Shown here piece after piece: positions 21,855 through 32,777 of a stretch of 64,000 nucleotides of DNA. The position numbers and the translations under genes are program-made. The DNA is from Diphasiastrum complanatum. Its lineage: Eukaryota; Streptophyta; Lycopodiopsida; Lycopodiales; Lycopodiaceae. Every line of letters starts with the position of its first letter. Position 1 is the first letter of the stretch. The stretch spans positions 6,830,373 to 6,894,372 of the forward strand of contig CM055101.1 in the NCBI GenBank assembly GCA_029204225.1, given 5' to 3'. Under the pieces are notes generated by a model, which saw nothing but the letters and a program-made list of their open reading frames with translations, did no database searches and had not been told where the DNA came from.

Positions 21855-22242
21855 GCATATTGGTTCTCTTGTGAAATGCATTTATGAATGTCCTTGCTCT
21901 CTATCACTTTTCCTCCATCTCTCATGCTTTATTTGGTTTTTGCTAATTGTTGGATTTGATTGTTATTGGGATTGCATGTTATTATACTTTTTATGAGAGA
22001 GAAGGGGAGAGAGAGAAAGAGTAAGCTATCTTCATTGTGGATCTAGTGTTAATGGATGTAGTGTTAATGCTTAGGGTTAATGGATGTTAGAGTTAGATGT
22101 GAATCTTCCATTCATGCTGAAATCTGAACTATGCTATCGCTCTCATGGGAACGAATCTATGCGCGACAACTAACTTCATCTCTTTGATGCTAGATTGTTA
22201 GATCTTGGGTTGAGGTTAGGCAAGGAAAGAAACCCCACTACA

Positions 22243-22790
22243 AGGAGATCTACATGACACAGCCAGAGGGATATGAACTCAATGGTAAACAACAGCACCT
22301 TTTGTATGCAAAATCCACAAGGTGCTTTATGGGCTGAAACAGTCACCCAAAGCCTGGTTCCAGAAGATCAATGCATTTTTTATAAAGAATGGTTTCATTC
22401 CAAACTCGACAGACTCGAATGTCTATTTCAAGTCTGTATCAGATTACTTCATCATCATCACTCTCTACGTAGATGATACACTCTTATTCAATAATAATCT
22501 GAATCTGATGAAGGATACAAAATGCATGCTGGCCCAGGAATACAAGATGACTGACATGGCCCACTATTGTCTCGGAATCCAAATTCATCGAGATCGACCC
22601 AACAGACTGATCTTTATCAGTCGGCAACAATATCTCAACAACATGTTGGAAAAGTATGGAATGGCCAACTACAAACCCAGTCTCTTTCCACTCGACCCTG
22701 GACTAAAGTTATCAATGGAACAGTCTCCTCAAACTAATGCAGAAAAGGAGGAGATGAAGCACTACTCGTTTCCATTTCTACACGCCTACG
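22243..22790 (+). pseudogene. copia C reverse transcriptase, C-terminal part
   Basis: Resumes after the solo LTR with EIYMTQPEGYELNGK, then (after a shift) LYGLKQSPKAWFQKINAFF, the catalytic YVDDTLLF at about 22467-22490, CLGIQIHRDRPNRLIFISRQQYLNNMLEKYGM and PLDPGLKLSMEQSP. It is lost at about 22770-22790; RNase H is missing. The 22775-22815 segment matches 26638-26690 in inverted orientation (gtgagcgcaac-gaagctcg-tgtt-agagcgtaggc), so another repeat end lies there before the gypsy LTR at 22843. Confidence 0.9.
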
Positions 22791-22842
22791 CTCTGAACAA
22801 CGAGCTTCTGTTGCGCTCACGCCCACCATTTTTTGACACAGT

Positions 22843-23079
22843 ATGCGGGATTTGGAATAATTCCTGACATGGATAGCTGGTCACTCCAGTGTATGTGGTT
22901 ATTATTTTATGTCTCGTCATTTCGAGCTTGGCCGATAAAGTAATTAATAATCATATGAGGGCCCAGACCTATAATTGGACATAGGAACACTTGCATGGTG
23001 TTTTTGGTTTTGCTCCACAGGTGTCCTTTTGGTTGCATGCAACAGGATCTAGTCATATCTTCACTAGGCGATCCTTACA
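22843..23079 (+). mobile_element. Truncated gypsy LTR (family G) with primer site
   Basis: Matches in inverted orientation the complete LTR at 34526-34982: agctggtcactccagtgtatgtgg, aagtaattaataatcatatgagggccca, ggttttgctccacaggtgtcc, ctaggcga. It ends CTTACA at 23079, then G and TGGTATCAGAGC (23081-23092). The first ~18 bp and about 200 bp of the interior seen in the 34-kb copy are missing. Belongs to the TGTTACG-type LTRs described at 34.5, 56.3 and 60.3 kb. Confidence 0.8.
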
Positions 23080-23080
23080 G

Positions 23081-24005
23081 TGGTATCAGAGCTTGGCTTT
23101 GCATCAATCAGAAGGTGGAGCTGCTTCTTGCTTTTTCTCGACTTTTTGGTATTTTCTCATTGCTTTGTACTTTCGGGTGGTGGAATTGATCTCCAAGTGG
23201 ATTCTCAGAATTTGTGGTACTTTCAGCCTATTGATCATGATTATGGATTTTCTCCATAGATTTTGATGGAATCAATGGATTTTTTACGGTTTTTTGTGAT
23301 TTTTCACCTAGAATTGAAAATTTTCGCTTGGAATTTATCATTGCTACTAATCTAGTACATTATTCAGATTTTACTTGCTGTTTACAGTCATTATTGATTG
23401 GATCTAATAAATTCATGTCGGTTGAAAAGTCAAAAGGGTGCTTAAATAGTGAATTTTAGCCAAAAATTGTGGTTTTTGGACTAGAAATGGGCTATAAGGA
23501 CCATAATTGGCTGAAATCAGAACTTGCAGTGCTTTCATGTAATGGATTTACAAGTATTTTGGTTTGATTGCACTTAATTGTGGATTTGATCCACAAATTC
23601 TGGTCAAAATTGATCAAAAAACATGGTTTTTTGATGGTTTTTGGACTAATTTTGGAGATTTTCATAAACTTCATTTTGCATGCACGTTTTAAGAGTGTAA
23701 TGAAGTTGTCCTAATGTTTTCATGAAGTTTGGTTAAGATTGGACACCATTAAGGGTCTCAAAAAGGCAAAACAATAGTGTATTTTTTGGGACTTTTGAGC
23801 ATAAACACCTATCAAATGGTGGTCTGAACCCGTTGGATCTTGTTACAAGCATAAAGATATGATGGATTTCCTCTGATTTGAGCCATCATGCATCCAATTT
23901 GGTTGTGTGAGGCTTAGGCACCATGATGTTGAAGTTTTGCTCGTTGAAGGAGTCCAAAAATGCATTTTTTGCATGATAGAGATTATGATTGCTTGCTGGA
24001 CCTGA
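23081..24005 (+). mobile_element. Primer site and non-coding leader of gypsy G
   Basis: Starts with the primer site TGGTATCAGAGCTTGG and contains no gag. It is repeated in inverted orientation at 44001-43085 over its whole length. Shared landmarks include tggatttgatccaca, caaaagggtgcttaa, ttttggactagaaatgggctat and gcatccaatttggttgtg. The long non-coding leader is thus a genuine part of this family. Confidence 0.75.
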
Positions 24006-25029
24006 TACAAGCCTCTATGCCTCTCTAATGAACCTTATAAGAGTGCCTGTAACCTCTGATTGGATTCTTATTGGGGTGTAGATGGATTTTTGATGAATCA
24101 ACCTTGTAGAAGTGCCCTCCTACCAGAATCTGGATCAGTTACAGATCACACGTGTAAAGCCTAGGTGGAAGGGTGACGTGGCAACTATCTTGAGACCTAC
24201 TCTCCCTCCGTATTGTGCTTTACAGTGACCAATTTGATGTTCTGTAGATAAAGTTATGGCTATCGGAAGTTTGTTGCAATTTTTGAACTAAAATTTGCAA
24301 ATTTTCTGAAATGTTCTAATGCATGCATGCAAGTAACTCAGTGTAGTACCTTTCTGTTGAAAAATGTATGGATAGACTTGTATGCATGTTTGGATGCATG
24401 GTACATGGGTATTCAGTAGATTGATCGGAGAAAATTTCATGCATGAAGTTAAGTTTTAGCAATTCTAGTTCAAAAAGCTGATTTCCCAGTTTCTAGGCAA
24501 TTTATGGAAAAAAAATTGATATTTTTTAGAAATCACTGCATGTCATGTCTGATGCATGCCAAATGTTTTGGAATCCTTGCGAAATGTGATGGTAACTGTG
24601 AAACTGCAAATTCGATGCTTTAGATTGATTTTCACAATTTAGGTCCATATTGAACGAAATTTGAAAATCCCAATTTACGTAAAATTTGAAGTAACCATGA
24701 ATGTTTTGGATTTCTTCAAATTCGTTGGTTATTGATCAAATATAAATTGCTTAAAAAGTGAATGACCTTACTGAGTTAAAATCAGTCTATTTTGTAAAAT
24801 CACAGTACCTTTCACTTTCGATTGAAGATTTTTAGGCATCTGTCAATGAATAGAAGCATTTCTTGTTTTTTGAAATCAATAAAGACCAAGAATAATGTAA
24901 ATCCTGTTGGAACAGTTTTCTATGTTGATCCATAAGGGGATTTGCCAATAATTAAGTGTGACACTTAATGAATGAAGAGTCAAAATTGTCTAGTTGATTA
25001 GTAGTTAAGAGTAAGCACAAGAGAACTCC
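24006..25029. other. AT-rich stretch, probable degenerate element interior
   Basis: No gag/pol motif, repeat partner or RNA gene seen. It contains repeated gcatgcat/atgcatg words (24310-24560). It lies downstream of the gypsy G leader and may be more leader sequence. Confidence 0.4.
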
Positions 25030-25640
25030 CTTTTAATGCCTTCTTGCTCACAATAGTCATGGAATTTGTTGGAGATGTACTCTCTTCCTCCATCACAAAT
25101 CAAAGCCTTGATCTTCAATGAGAATTGCTTCTCAGCATATGCTTTGAATATATACACCATAACCATATCTTGTGAAATCATCAATAAATGTCACAAAGCA
25201 AGTGGCTCCTCCCTTGCTTTTGGACGATAAGAAGTGCACATCCAAGTGTATCAACTCCAAAGGATGTGTGCGTGGAGGATCTTTGATAAGCTTTCTTGTG
25301 TGATTTTGCAATTGCACAAGCCGCACATGGCTTGATCTCCTTGGAAGATTCTTTGGCAAGCCAATAGTCTTGGCTTCTTTAATCATAGAAAGCATACATT
25401 TGTAGGTGGGATGTCCCAACCTCCTATGCCATAACTCCTCCTTGGAAAGCTTTGTCACATAAGCAATATCACAACTCTCTCTTGGATCAAGCTTGTATAT
25501 GCCTCCAAATCTTGACTCTTTCTCTTGATAATACAAGTATCAATATTGAATTTCACATCAAGGCCACCATTAAGAAGTTGGACAACACTTATGAGGTTCT
25601 TTGTAAGATTAGGCACAAAAAGAACCTTGTTGAGAGAAAG
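25030..25640 (-). pseudogene. Minus copia E: GAG-pre-integrase and integrase start
   Basis: The minus frame 25536-25132 carries ELWHRRLGHPTYKCM, PRTHPLELIHLDVHFL and SKGGATCFVTFIDDFTRYGYG. Past a shift, lower coordinates encode a KIKALICDGGREYISNKFHDYCEQ-like core with the second Asp. It belongs to a different copia lineage from copia B (shorter linker, PLELIHLDV). Truncated at about 25640 by an LTR fragment and at 25030 by the gypsy side. Confidence 0.85.
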
Positions 25641-25644
25641 AACA

Positions 25645-25987
25645 CTTAGTGTATTTCTGCAAAGTTGTTCTAAATGCTAATTCATGGAAGTTCTCGAAGA
25701 TGACCAAGTCTTCAATGATCTTCAAATTATTGAACTTGAACATCTAAACTTGAAATATGATAGGATTGGTTACCCTTTGCTGGAAATCAGCTGGAAGCCC
25801 GTTGTAGACGTTCTTCAAATAGTTTGGCTATCTAAGTTGTGATTCCTGCAGGTATTAGATGGGCAGACGTAGAACCAAAGTTGGTTTCACCTTACCCTAG
25901 ATCAACGATCAATAAACGTGCATGAAGAATCTTGAAATAGAAATTAGTCATTCACCAAGGAGACAACTGTGGGCTTAATTTCCAACA
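25645..25987 (-). mobile_element. 3' LTR fragment of minus copia F with polypurine tract
   Basis: Minus strand: polypurine tract CTTAAGGGGAC (25988-25998) followed by TGTTGGAAATTAAGCCC from 25987. The part 25645-25888 is repeated at 8590-8851. It is truncated at about 25645 against copia E coding. Confidence 0.75.
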
Positions 25988-25998
25988 GTCCCCTTAAG

Positions 25999-26640
25999 GT
26001 CACGGTTGGTGCCTTGGTATCTTCGTCAGGTTCAGCATGTCGAAGAATTTTTTATGCTTGATCCCGGGAAGCGCTTTGGTGAAGATGTCTGCGACCATTT
26101 CTGTTGTGAAACAGTATTGAAGGATCACTTGCCTTGAGAAAACTTTCTCCCAAATGAAATGATACTAGATTTCTATATGCTTGGATTTGCCATAAAATCT
26201 GAAATTCAGTGACATAGTGAAATACAACTCAAGTTGTCACACAGAATGGTGGTAGCATTGAACTGAGTGTGATGTAAGTCGTGAAGTAATAACTTAATCC
26301 ATATAGCTTCTTTTGAAACTTGACATGTTGCGATGTACTATGCCTCTGTCAAAGAAAGCGCAACTGATTTCTGCTTCCTTGAGTTCCAAGAAATCGGTCC
26401 CCCTGCCAGATAAAAACAGAACCCGGAGGTAGATTTTTTGGTAGAGACTGTTCCTCCCTAATCTGAGTCGGAGTAGCCTCGCAGGACGAGTGGGTCGATA
26501 GCATTTCCATCATAACATAAAATGTGATCTAAACTTCCCTGAATATATGTCATCACTCTCTTTAATGCTTTCCAATGGGAGATCCTAGGATTGGACATGA
26601 ATTGACTTAACGTGCTAACATATCGTAAAACAGTGGTCGT
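25999..26640 (-). pseudogene. Minus copia F RNase H
   Basis: Minus-strand reading (frames joined by a few stops) shows YVSTLSQFMSNPRISHWKALKRVM, then SDSD-GG-STKKSTSGFCFYLAGGPISWNSRKQKSVALS, then TCQVSKEAIWIKLLLHDL and MVADIFTKALPGIKHKKFF before the stop at about 26004. This is a full copia RNase H 3' end directly upstream of its polypurine tract. The reverse transcriptase that should precede it is missing beyond 26640. Confidence 0.88.
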
Positions 26641-27840
26641 GAGCGCAGTGGAGGCTCGGTTGTTTAGAGCGTAGGCTTGTAGCTACAGAAACGCAACAGT
26701 TAGCAGCAGAAATATTCAAGTAGAATATAGTTTGCGCAAATGAACGACGCAGTAGTGAGACAAAAATTGCACTCTGATAAATATCAACAGTGAGTACAAT
26801 GGCTTGAAGTAATACCTTCAGCTTGCTGAGCGTGATAACGCTGGCTACAGATAACTCTGATTAAAAGAGAGAAATTTCCAAAAGAATTCTTGTTCTCTTT
26901 CTTTTTCTTCTTCTTAACGCTTACTTAGCGTGATTCAGCTAATACAGAGACTTACTAGAGAGAAAATATCTTACAAGTCTTTAAGGCTATTTATGCCAGT
27001 CTTTGCATATGTACAAAAGTTGGTAACCGTCAACCGCCTTTGGGATATTTGTTTGTCCAGTTGTTTAGGGTTACTTATCCATTGGCGAAGTCGGTCAGCA
27101 AAAAGCGAAGGCAAAAGTGCCTAAAATTGATTTCTAAGGTATTCTGGCCACTTGGCCAGTGTGTTGCATTTTTTGCTATGGAGCGAAAAAGGCGAAGGTG
27201 CCTTTAAAATGATTTCTAAGTTATTTTGGCCACTTGGCCAATGTGTCGCATTTTTCGCTATGGGGCGAAAAAGGTGAAGAAGGCAAAGGTGCCTTTAAAT
27301 GATTTCTAAGTCATAGAAAATCTCAATGGGAAAAAATGTGAAGGCCTAAAATATTTTGTCGGCCTTTAAGTTTTTCAGGATGCTCATTACTTGAACGATT
27401 TGTTTAAGACTGAGCATAAGAAATCTAACAAACAGTGTATGCTAAATCTGGTCTAGTACACAACATTGTTGTCACGTTTTTCGCAAAATCTCGATACTAT
27501 CGCTTTTTGGCGACAGTGTCGCTTGTGGCTATTTTAGTTCATTTTTGCAGAAGTGACAGTTTGGTTCATTTATGCAGACAGAACATTTACGTCCAATTTC
27601 ACCGCTTATCAGCAATCAATGACAAGGAACCGGATGGATGCTTGCGGATACCAACCAATTGGCAATCGCAATTGACGGTCTAATTTCAGTATAAATAGTT
27701 GTTCATATTCATACAGTCTTCAAGTTATGAAAAAACATTTGAATAGTTAGCTCTCTCTCTCTCTCTCAAGCCTGCGAGCTTGAACACTCCTGAGCATTCT
27801 AGTACTCATTTATTTCTGTTTTGTTTTCATACTAAATCAA
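26641..27840 (+). mobile_element. LTR-like block (probable LTR of a gypsy element)
   Basis: A non-coding block with promoter-like features on the + strand: TATA box gtataaatag at about 27689-27698, a CT repeat at 27750-27766, and gypsy gag coding downstream at 28.1 kb. The U3-like part contains the tandem unit at 27129-27310 and the gcgaaaaaggcgaagg modules related to 8.4-8.6 kb. Clear TG/CA ends and primer site were not found. Confidence 0.4.
27129..27310. repeat. Tandem repeat, 82/90-bp units
   Basis: gatttctaag...ggccacttggcca-tgtg-cgcatttttcgctatgg-gcgaaaaagg...ggtgcctttaaa occurs at 27129-27210 and 27211-27300, with the start of a third unit at 27301. Each unit includes the palindrome tggccacttggcca. 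Confidence 0.85.
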
Positions 27841-28111
27841 TACCATTTTTATTGGATTCAGCTTCGTCTCAGAATGTATGCATTTTCTGTAGTTCTTTGC
27901 GACTAATTATTTGTCGAATCGCGAATGATTCGTGACAAATTATTTGTCTAATAATTCAATGTATTATTGTTTGGCTACATAATCACTGTATTACTGATGA
28001 TTTCAAAGTTAGTTACTATAAGATCAAACATGATTTCTATCACTATTGTTTTTTTTTTCAATATTTCAGATACCTAATATCGTTATCATTGTTGAGAATT
28101 CACAACTGAAA

Positions 28112-28470
28112 GCTATGGCTACTCGAGTTACTGAGCCTATAGTAATTCCTGCTGATATAGACCCTTTACCAAAGTTGAGAAACACAACCCCTGAGTTTCA
28201 TGGAGCCCCTTACGAAAGTGCACAAGATCACATCAATGCATTTTGGACCGCTTGTTTGATAAACTGCATAACAAGTCCACACCATATCATGATGTACTTT
28301 ATGATTACCTTGACGAGAACTGCGAGAAAATGGTATTACAGTGGACAATTTTCAGAGTTCACATCCGTCGTATGGGGACCATACTACCTAGTGGATATCG
28401 CCATGTTAGCCGATATTTTTGCACGGAAAATCGGACTAATATTGGGCTTTCTTTTTTCAAAATTGTAAAA
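28112..28470 (+). pseudogene. Gypsy gag fragment (retrotransposon gag domain)
   Basis: The frame through 28112-28468 includes PLPKLRNTTPEFHGAPYESAQDHINAFW, followed by HHIMMYFMITLTRTARKWYYSGQFSEFTS. This is the plant gypsy gag signature (PKFxG...DHlxaFw...A..WY.sL..gSI.sW). The W/F residues of the core are present, but the frame ends at about 28470 and no knuckle, protease or RT follows. It is likely the gag start of the element whose LTR-like block precedes it. Confidence 0.8.
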
Positions 28471-30980
28471 ACCCGGCTACTAGCAACAAAATCGGCATAT
28501 AGTTGCCTCTGTAAAAGGGTCCCAGCCTACTCATAAAGTGGCTAGACAAGTTATAGTAGTTTTGTGACGGTCTCAAGAACCGTAAAAAATATTTGATATA
28601 TGTAAAGCCAAGCGAAAAGTGCAGGTCCACTTAGAAGTGGGTCCCAGCCTGCCCTTAATGAGGCTAGAGAAAAGTTGTGGCCTTAGAAATGGCCTTTAAA
28701 AATGTTTTGCGGCTTTTTAGCCAGTTGTAAAAATAGTCGGCATAGTCGTGCTAAAGTTTCACCATGTACAAAGCTGTTTTGCTAATATATGTTTACCTAG
28801 TGTATTTGCAGAAAAACCAGTTTGTCGAAAGAGCTCTAGTCATGAATGTTGCAGAAGCCAGTTTCAAGAAAAGAACCGGCAAAGAAAAAATACAGTGAAA
28901 ATTTCATCACCAAAAATATTATACCAAGCTCAAAATACCGTGGAAATCCTAACGTCAAGATCAAGATAATTTTGAGCACAGACAAACCAACGGGTCAAGC
29001 AGTACGAACGAATAGAAAAGCTGTCAACATAGGAAACTGACAATCTGAAAAAACGAACAAAGGAAAATGATGGGCCAGCTACACCCATAGGGGTTGACTA
29101 GTAGCTACTAGGTTGGTTAGCAAGGATAAGGCAAAAAGGTTCCTTGCCCTAAGCACATACTATTTTGGCAAAAGGCAATCTAAGGGAAGAACCACTTGGG
29201 GAAAGCAATGAAAAGACAAACTTGAGAAGCGTGAAAAGATAAACTTCAAGGTTGTTGAGCTCCAAAACCCAAAAAAACGCCCTATTTGGAGGATGGGAGC
29301 AAATTGGAGAACCTAGTAAAATAGGTGAACCCTAATAGGGGAGGGACATGTGGCAAAGAAGGTATGAAATGCATGACAATTGAAAAAATGTCATATTGAA
29401 AGGCAACCCTTTGGGTTTGGCTATATAAGAGAGTCCACTCCCTGTATCAAAGAACATGGTGGGATAGTGGAATAGTTTTCGATGGTTGATAGTGAAGAGT
29501 ATTTTTAGAGTGGAGAGTTTTAGGATTGAGTGTTTAAATGGGTTTGGAAGTGATGTTGAGAGTTTGCTTTAAAGAAGAGTGATACTTGAGGTTGTTATGG
29601 AGATCTCTTGCTTTTTTATGTATATATCTCTTTCTCATAGAAGAAGGTCCTTGCCCGTAAGTGAACGTTCTTTTTTCATCATATGTGAGATGAGAAATTG
29701 AATCATGATTTGAGAACTTCTATGAGATGTTTGTGTGTAGAGAGTGACGAGGTCTCATTTTCAAGGTGTTATTCCTATATTAAAAATAAATAAAAATAAA
29801 AAAGAGGTGTGAGGCCAGAGTTTTGTGTGTAATTAAGACGAAATCATGTGACGAAGGAGAGTGAGAAATCCCTCCTTAGATAGGCGAGGAGAGCAATGTT
29901 TGTGTGTGAAAGCATGAAAAGTCCATCGTTGTGTGAAGGTGACGAAACGAGTATCTGGCTCCAAAACATTGAAGGATGATCATTGGGTTCCATAAGTGAA
30001 TAGAGAGTTGGGCTGTTACCATCGCTGCATCCACAGTAACTTATCCATCATTGTTGTTCAGTCTCTGGACTATCAAACTCATCCATCGTTGAGCCAAGAG
30101 CTATTTCTTTGAGACTTTATGGATACTGCTGCTGCATCACAGAGATAAGGAGCTGTCTTTCAACGTACCCATTGACCGTTGAAGATCAGTCTCTGCTACG
30201 GACTCCCAATAAATGTTCGAGCAAGAGATGATGAGTAACATGGCTCTGACTGTTGCTATATGTTCCTCCGAACCTGATTGCTACTTTCAGTGCAGTACTC
30301 ACGAAGTTTTTAAGCAGAAGTTGATAAATGGATCATGACCATTCTAAGCACTGATCCACACATATCCTTACTTACAGTTTGAGCAGAACTTTTTACCAAT
30401 GTTCCTAGTTGGTTGACCATCGCTGGCCAGCCAGAGCTAATTGTACTCGTCATTGCCTCTGATATCACATCGTTGTCAACAGAATCATTACTAGAATTGT
30501 GGAGATCAGATGATACATCATTATCAGTGAAGATGCTTTTAAGAAGGGATGATGGAGCATCGCACTTCAAGGATGAATGGGCAGTGTTTGAGTATCTAAC
30601 CAATGGAAAGGGGTTTTCTACTACTGCCTGCGACCCTGCACAGTCTAAATGAGGATTGTTTACAACTTTTCAAGTCTATATCAAACCTGCCAGTGAGCCA
30701 ATTGCGGTTTACCACAGATACCATCGATGTTAGTTCCTATGATATTGCCTCTAATGCTACTGACTTTTGTCAGACAACTTTCTACCTACCTGTCTGAGGG
30801 TTCATACCAACATAATGTCAATCGGTGAAAGCAAGACAAACTGCCAATGGAAAGCTGCATTCATGACCAGGTACCTCTTGCAATAAGCTGGTTTTTCTCA
30901 ATCGCACTTCAGGTAATGTTTCTTCACAAAATTGTTATCTATATGATGAATGTAATCTCAATGGAATGCTTACGAGGTTG
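28471..30980. other. Mixed non-coding stretch
   Basis: No recognisable protein. Near-identical words gggtcccagcct recur at 28518 and 28649. A TATA-like ctatataag lies at 29421-29429 with a plausible 5' UTR downstream on the + strand, suggesting another LTR or gene promoter. The part up to 31066 is upstream of a primer site and so may be LTR. The short frames at 30.3-30.65 kb on both strands are not recognised. Confidence 0.35.
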
Positions 30981-31080
30981 TGTGTGCATGCTTTCAATTA
31001 TGCATGATGAAGCACTGCTAATGGATTGCTAATGGATCAGTTAGTGTCGTGTTAGGATCTATTACATTGGTATCACAGCC
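30981..31080 (+). mobile_element. 5' LTR end and primer site of gag-only gypsy H
   Basis: ggatcagttagtg...gtgttaggatctattaca ends at 31066 and is followed by T and TGGTATCACAGCC (31068-31080), an initiator-Met primer site with one change. The same LTR end, tggatcagttagtg...gtgttaggatctattaca, recurs at 32736-32777. The start of this LTR is not determined. Confidence 0.7.
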
Positions 31081-31940
31081 ATCTCCATCCTAGGGAGTTC
31101 AGGAGCAGCAGTAGAGAAAGCTATCAGAAGATAGGAAAGATTTCTGAGTTTCTCAAAAAAGATTAGAGGAGGAGAATCGCTGTAGTTGCAGCCTTCAAAC
31201 TTTTGATTTTCACTGAGAATCACAATAGTAAGGAGTCAGATTCTTTGTAGAGGTAACTCGCTGGATAGACAGCTGTTTTTCATAGATTTCAGAGGGTTCT
31301 CTACAGATTTCCCAACGGAAAGAGAGTAGGATTTAGTCAGTAGATCCATCGCTGAACATACAGGAATCTATCTCTGATTTCAAAGAGGGATTCTAGTAGA
31401 TCTGAGTGGAGTTTAGTCTGAAATTTTCCAACAGGGCCAACGTTGGACAAGGAGGTGAAAAAGTGATTTTTCATCACTGTTTTTGAGAATTTCTCAGTAG
31501 TTTGAACTTCAAACTAGATTGCCACAGACCAGCGACCTACTACCTGAAGTCAAATCAGAAATTCCAATGAGTTTTGGGTCTTAAATTTCAGAAAATTGGG
31601 CCAGATAGGTTGCTGTCCAGTCAGCGAGGGTAGGGATATCAAATTTCCGGATTTTACTCAGTTGGTTGGAGCCCCACATCGGAAATCAGATCAGTCAGCT
31701 ACTCAACTCAAGCACCAAGAAATTTGGCACCGTTTTGGAGCTTCAAACTAGGATTTTCCGAGACAGCAGGTTTGAAATCTTGGGGAAAAGAGCTGAGAGG
31801 GTTCCTCTTCATAATTTCTTTGGAAGTACAGTCCTCAGAAATAGCTAAGTCATCTTTCCTTTCCCTTGTACAGTTATAAATTAGTCTTTTAGACTTTTTT
31901 TTCCTTCAGAAGTTAAGGTACCTCTCTTTCAGTTCCGAAG

Positions 31941-32620
31941 ATGACCACTCCTCAGGGACCTGATCAACCCCCGGAGAGAGGCTTTGACGAACTTGAAACA
32001 GAAGCCTTGGCTTACAGTAAAGGGAAAGAACCCATGGAAATGGAAGAACAAAAACAGTTCGCCGAAGAACTCAACGAACTGGTGACCAAGGAGCAGTTTC
32101 ACCAATTGGTAACAGAAGTGGATGAACTGAAGTTGGCATTAGCCAATTTCAAGTCCAGTGTGGATGACTCGTTCGCTGAACTCAAGCGCTTGATTTTGAG
32201 TTCCGCGAAAAAAAGCCTTCCCTCCACTTCTCAGTTGTCCCCTTCTCCACTTCCATCAGTTTCAGGTGAGACTTTACGGTCTCACCCCAGTGTTATTAAA
32301 GATTTAAAGCCTCCTACTTTTAGTGGGGAAGAGAAGGATAGAAATGCAGACATTCTACAAACCTTCCTCAGCAAATGGAAGAACATTCATGCTCTTAAAC
32401 AGCCCCCTGACCATTTGCAAGCTATTGAGGCCAGTCTTTTCCTAGGGCCTATGGCCTATAAGTGGTGGTTATATCTCCAAGAGACTGGGCAGACTCCCCG
32501 GTCATGAAAAGCTTTTGAAGACGCTTTCCTAAGAGGATTCCTACCAGAAAATGAACTTGATAGAGCCTGGGAAGCCTAGGAAAGAACAGTAATGGACAAG
32601 TCCCTCATCCAATATATCTC
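31941..32620 (+). pseudogene. Gypsy H gag
   Basis: Starts MTTPQGPDQPPERGFDELE, with a Glu/Leu-rich coiled coil at residues ~30-85, a Ser/Pro linker, then DLKPPTFSGEEKDRNADILQTFL and AYKWWLYLQETG, the retrotransposon gag core. The ATG at 31941 is about 860 bp downstream of the primer site. Two Trp codons became stops (TGA at 32505-32507; TAG near 32578), beyond which KAFEDAFLRGFLPENELDRAWEA and ERTVMDKSLIQYISQ continue in frame. Coding then runs straight into LTR sequence at about 32625: protease and pol have been deleted. Confidence 0.85.
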
Positions 32621-32624
32621 GCAG

Positions 32625-32777
32625 TCGACCACGTCAGTGACACGTGGCCGACACTTGGCAGTTGCATGCTACCAGTCCTCACACTGGGCTAGGAGGGGAT
32701 TACTCTATATCAGGGAGTAGGCAAGGTTGGGTGGATCAGTTAGTGTTTGCCCTACTGTGGTGTTAGGATCTATTACA
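32625..32777 (+). mobile_element. 3' LTR fragment of gypsy H
   Basis: Only the 3' part of the LTR is present (cacgtggccgacacttgg..., then the end ggatctattaca shared with 31066). It is directly fused to gag, so the polypurine tract, LTR start and all of pol are missing. Confidence 0.65.

Larger units (their letters stand above)
21111..22242 (+). mobile_element. Solo LTR with 5-bp target duplication
   Basis: Begins TGTTGGAGGG and ends CCCCACTACA (TGT...ACA). It is flanked on both sides by AGGAG (21106-21110 and 22243-22247), the 5-bp target duplication made by LTR integrases, and lies inside copia C RT, whose reading continues across the gap. It contains a TATA box (21799) and a poly(A) signal (21849). 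A relative with its primer site is at 49717-50789 on the minus strand. LTR-LTR recombination that removed the interior is the likely history. Its U3 also contains an unexpected protein-like frame. Confidence 0.93.
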
